DNA from: JAWXVD01 sp044425705
Lineage (GTDB): Bacteria > Bacillota > Clostridia > Lachnospirales > Lachnospiraceae
Length of the DNA stretch: 8,577 nt
Assembly: GCA_044425705.1 (NCBI GenBank)
Contig: JAWXVD010000142.1
Location: 1 to 8,577 of the forward strand
Direction of reading: 5' to 3'
In this document: in pieces, positions 6,370 through 8,577 of the stretch
Layout: the number at the start of each line of letters is the position of its first letter
Numbering within the stretch: the first letter of the stretch is position 1
Position numbers and translations under genes: made by a program
Notes under the pieces: model-generated
Seen by the model: the letters and a program-made list of their open reading frames with translations, nothing else
The model's database searches: none
Told to the model about the DNA's origin: nothing

Positions 6370-8577
6370 TTAATCCTCATTTCTTCCAACTTTCCTTTTA
6401 ACTTTTCTAACATACCTTTCGTAATATATTCACTATAATGCATGCCCTTATAGGTCGGATGTAAAACGGGATATCTCCCTTTTGTTTGCAGTATCCACTC
6501 ATTTTGAATCATCCAATTTACAATATACGTAAGTTCTTCTCGTTGCATCTTATGAAGAATGCCATATTCTGGAATTTTATTTAATTTGGTTTCTCTGATT
6601 CTTTTCGATTCTTCTCCCATCAAAATATCTAAATACATTCCAATACCATAATAACGATAAGAACTAATATGCAATAATGCATTTAGCATTCTTGTTAGAA
6701 TTTGATTCAAATCCTGTTCATGATACCACACTTGTAGCATCTCTTTTGGATGAATCTCAACCATTTCTTCATGGATTTCTTCTATTGATTCCCCCATTAC
6801 CATCTTATTCTCATTGTTCACATGAATATTTTTATGCTTTTCTACTGCTTGCATTCTCCCATTTACTGCTTCAACTGATTCTCCTTCAACTATTACCATC
6901 TGTTTTCCTAGCCCACTAATATCCATCACTTGGCCAAAGTCTGGCAACTTTGGCTCAAAGAGACAAATTGCCGGTTGAAAAATCTTATTTTTCAACCTCT
7001 CCTCTTTACTATTATTTCTCATCTCTTCTACAGGATATCCCATCATAGCATAAAAATCCTGTCTGCTCATTTTATTCTTGCATCCCGAATTATCTCTTTT
7101 ATAATTTGAACAACCCAAGAAATATTCATTGTCTCTTCCTTTTTTTGCAATTAAATATCCATCTTGACATTGATTACATTTCATAATATGTAGTTTTCCA
7201 GCTTGATAAGAATTTGTCATAAATCCACATATTTCTGGTTCATTGGTGCAAATATAGAGACGTAAACCATACCCATTTTTATATTTCAATTGCATTGGAT
7301 ATCCACATATAGGACAAGTCTTTTGACCAATTCTTTTCGGTGGTGATTCATTCCACCGCCCTCTTAAAATAACATTTTTGTAATTCTGTTTGATTTCTAA
7401 TAAAAATTCAGAAGGATTTTGCTCTGGTGCAATAAAATACACTCTTTGCTTTGTTCTTGTCATAGCCACATAAAAAAGTCTTCTCTCTTCCGCATAGCTA
7501 ATTGCATGATCATCTTTTAATACCAAGGATAATACAGGATCATCTTCAATTTTAGATGGAAATCCATACAATTCATTTTTACCATTCATCACGATTACAT
7601 TATCGTATCCTAATCCTTTTGATGCATGTGCTGTCATAAAAGTAATATCAAGCTTAGGATATTTCACACTCTTCAAACGACCTGATGTTCTTATATATTC
7701 AAATAAGCCCGACTTTTCTAAATGATCTCCATCAAATCCAAATCGTCCTAAGATTAAGATATTACCTTGTTTTCTTTGTTCACATTCAGTATAAGTAATA
7801 ATTTGTTTTAGTGCTACTTCAACTGCATATGCCATAGCATATGTAACACCTGTTCTTCTGTTATCATTTTTTCTTTTATATGTACTATCATAGGTATAGA
7901 TAATCACTGGATTTACAATTTGTTTGTTTGATTGTAATTGCTTTATCATTTGTCCCTTGTTTTTTTGTATAAAACTTCCAGCAATATCTATCACTTCTTG
8001 TGAATTACGATATGTCTTTACAATCTTTAACAACTCTGCATATCCCATTTTTTCTTGAAAATCTGTAAACAAAGAAATATCCGATCCGCTAAATGCATAA
8101 ATGGACTGCCAGTCATCTCCTACTGCAATAATTTTAGCATCTGTAACTTCCGCTAACATTGTTGTCAAATCAAATCGTTGTCTAGAAATATCTTGATACT
8201 CATCCACTATAATATATTTGAAGTCTAATTTTTGCTTCATTTCTTTTACTTCTTCTAATATTTTTACAGATTCATTAATCATATCTTGAAAATCAACTGC
8301 CTTATTTTCTTTTAAATACCTCTGATATTCCAAATAACAATCTTCACATATCTCTAAAAATAATTTTGTTCTAACATTTTTAGTCCCATATTGCATGCGA
8401 TTAAAATCACCTTGCACATAACCATTTACCTTAAAATTAGAAATAAAACGACACACCAAATTCAACAATTTACGAATATAACGATTCTCTTCTCCCGTAA
8501 CTAGCTTTTCCATAACTTCTTGATTAGTCTTTGCACATAATTTAATCCCTTTACTTTCTAGCTGTGATTGTAAATGC
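6360..8577 (-). CDS. Helicase IV-like SF1 (UvrD-family) helicase with zinc ribbons and RQC domain (N-terminus outside window)
   Basis: The frame stays open through the window edge, so the N-terminus with Walker A is missing; 738 residues are visible. Counting from the ATG at 8513: Walker B IIVDEYQD at 101-108, motif III VGDDWQSIYAFSGSD at 131-145, motif IV TYRN at 167-170, motif V TAHASKG at 294-300 and motif VI YVAMTRTK at 348-355. The GDDWQ..Y.FSG wording and AHASKG are characteristic of E. coli helicase IV. After the motor come two four-cysteine zinc ribbons of topoisomerase type (C400/403/422/429 and C446/449/468/478), a linker of about 100 residues, and a segment at about 605-692 that matches the RecQ RQC winged helix (DILMGEESKRI, then YGI, then GRYPVLHPTYKG). 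A 3'-5' DNA helicase or translocase is the likely activity, with added domains for DNA-structure binding. It overlaps maf by 10 bases. No promoter is visible. Family confident, RQC call moderately confident. Confidence 0.92.
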   Translation of the reverse strand, partial: HLQSQLESKGIKLCAKTNQEVMEKLVTGEENRYIRKLLNLVCRFISNFKVNGYVQGDFNRMQYGTKNVRTKLFLEICEDCYLEYQRYLKENKAVDFQDMINESVKILEEVKEMKQKLDFKYIIVDEYQDISRQRFDLTTMLAEVTDAKIIAVGDDWQSIYAFSGSDISLFTDFQEKMGYAELLKIVKTYRNSQEVIDIAGSFIQKNKGQMIKQLQSNKQIVNPVIIYTYDSTYKRKNDNRRTGVTYAMAYAVEVALKQIITYTECEQRKQGNILILGRFGFDGDHLEKSGLFEYIRTSGRLKSVKYPKLDITFMTAHASKGLGYDNVIVMNGKNELYGFPSKIEDDPVLSLVLKDDHAISYAEERRLFYVAMTRTKQRVYFIAPEQNPSEFLLEIKQNYKNVILRGRWNESPPKRIGQKTCPICGYPMQLKYKNGYGLRLYICTNEPEICGFMTNSYQAGKLHIMKCNQCQDGYLIAKKGRDNEYFLGCSNYKRDNSGCKNKMSRQDFYAMMGYPVEEMRNNSKEERLKNKIFQPAICLFEPKLPDFGQVMDISGLGKQMVIVEGESVEAVNGRMQAVEKHKNIHVNNENKMVMGESIEEIHEEMVEIHPKEMLQVWYHEQDLNQILTRMLNALLHISSYRYYGIGMYLDILMGEESKRIRETKLNKIPEYGILHKMQREELTYIVNWMIQNEWILQTKGRYPVLHPTYKGMHYSEYITKGMLEKLKGKLEEMRIKWI

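Noticed and set aside
6677..6919. Plus-strand open frame with a hydrophobic, leucine-rich product that could pass for a membrane peptide
   Set aside because: It is antisense to the Glu/Lys-rich helicase linker, which produces such leucine-rich frames by codon complementarity.
7080..7316. Fused or partial DNA topoisomerase I
   Set aside because: Only the accessory zinc ribbons are present; there is no TOPRIM domain or catalytic tyrosine region, and the reading frame is continuous with the helicase.

Overview
The window looks like chromosomal DNA from a low-GC Gram-positive anaerobe, most likely a clostridial (Lachnospiraceae-like) genome. Three things point there: A/T-rich coding sequence, strong GGAGG-type ribosome-binding sites with GTG and TTG starts beside ATG, and the gene families present. 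The genus assignment is inference from general resemblance, not from a search.

Layout. The left part is read on the plus strand. It holds the 3' end of an ABC-F ATPase gene of the YkpA/YbiT type (cut by the window start), a rho-independent terminator, and then two translationally overlapping genes: a PHP-domain phosphoesterase of the TrpH/RNase AM type and a Cof-type HAD phosphatase. A bidirectional terminator at about 3293-3349 separates these from a minus-strand pair. That pair is a Gph-like HAD phosphatase with a TTG start, followed by a very acidic 87-residue protein of unknown function. Divergent promoters at 4384-4482 drive this pair leftward and a single AAA_14/DUF4143 ATPase gene rightward. 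The right end is on the minus strand: a helicase IV-like SF1 helicase whose N-terminus lies beyond the window, overlapping by 10 bases with a Maf nucleotide pyrophosphatase. The ATPase and maf genes converge on a perfect 12-bp inverted repeat.

How the genes fit together. Most are housekeeping functions in nucleotide and phosphate metabolism and nucleic-acid maintenance: Maf removes non-canonical or excess nucleotides, PHP and HAD enzymes hydrolyse phosphate esters, the helicase works on DNA, and the ABC-F protein acts at the ribosome. They form small independent units, not one pathway. No mobile element, CRISPR array, tRNA or rRNA was seen. The least ordinary items are the helicase architecture (SF1 helicase core, two topoisomerase-type zinc ribbons and a RecQ-type RQC winged helix in one chain), the small acidic protein paired with the HAD phosphatase, and the lone AAA_14/DUF4143 ATPase with an intact nuclease-like motif. 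I found no convincing case for a wholly new system.
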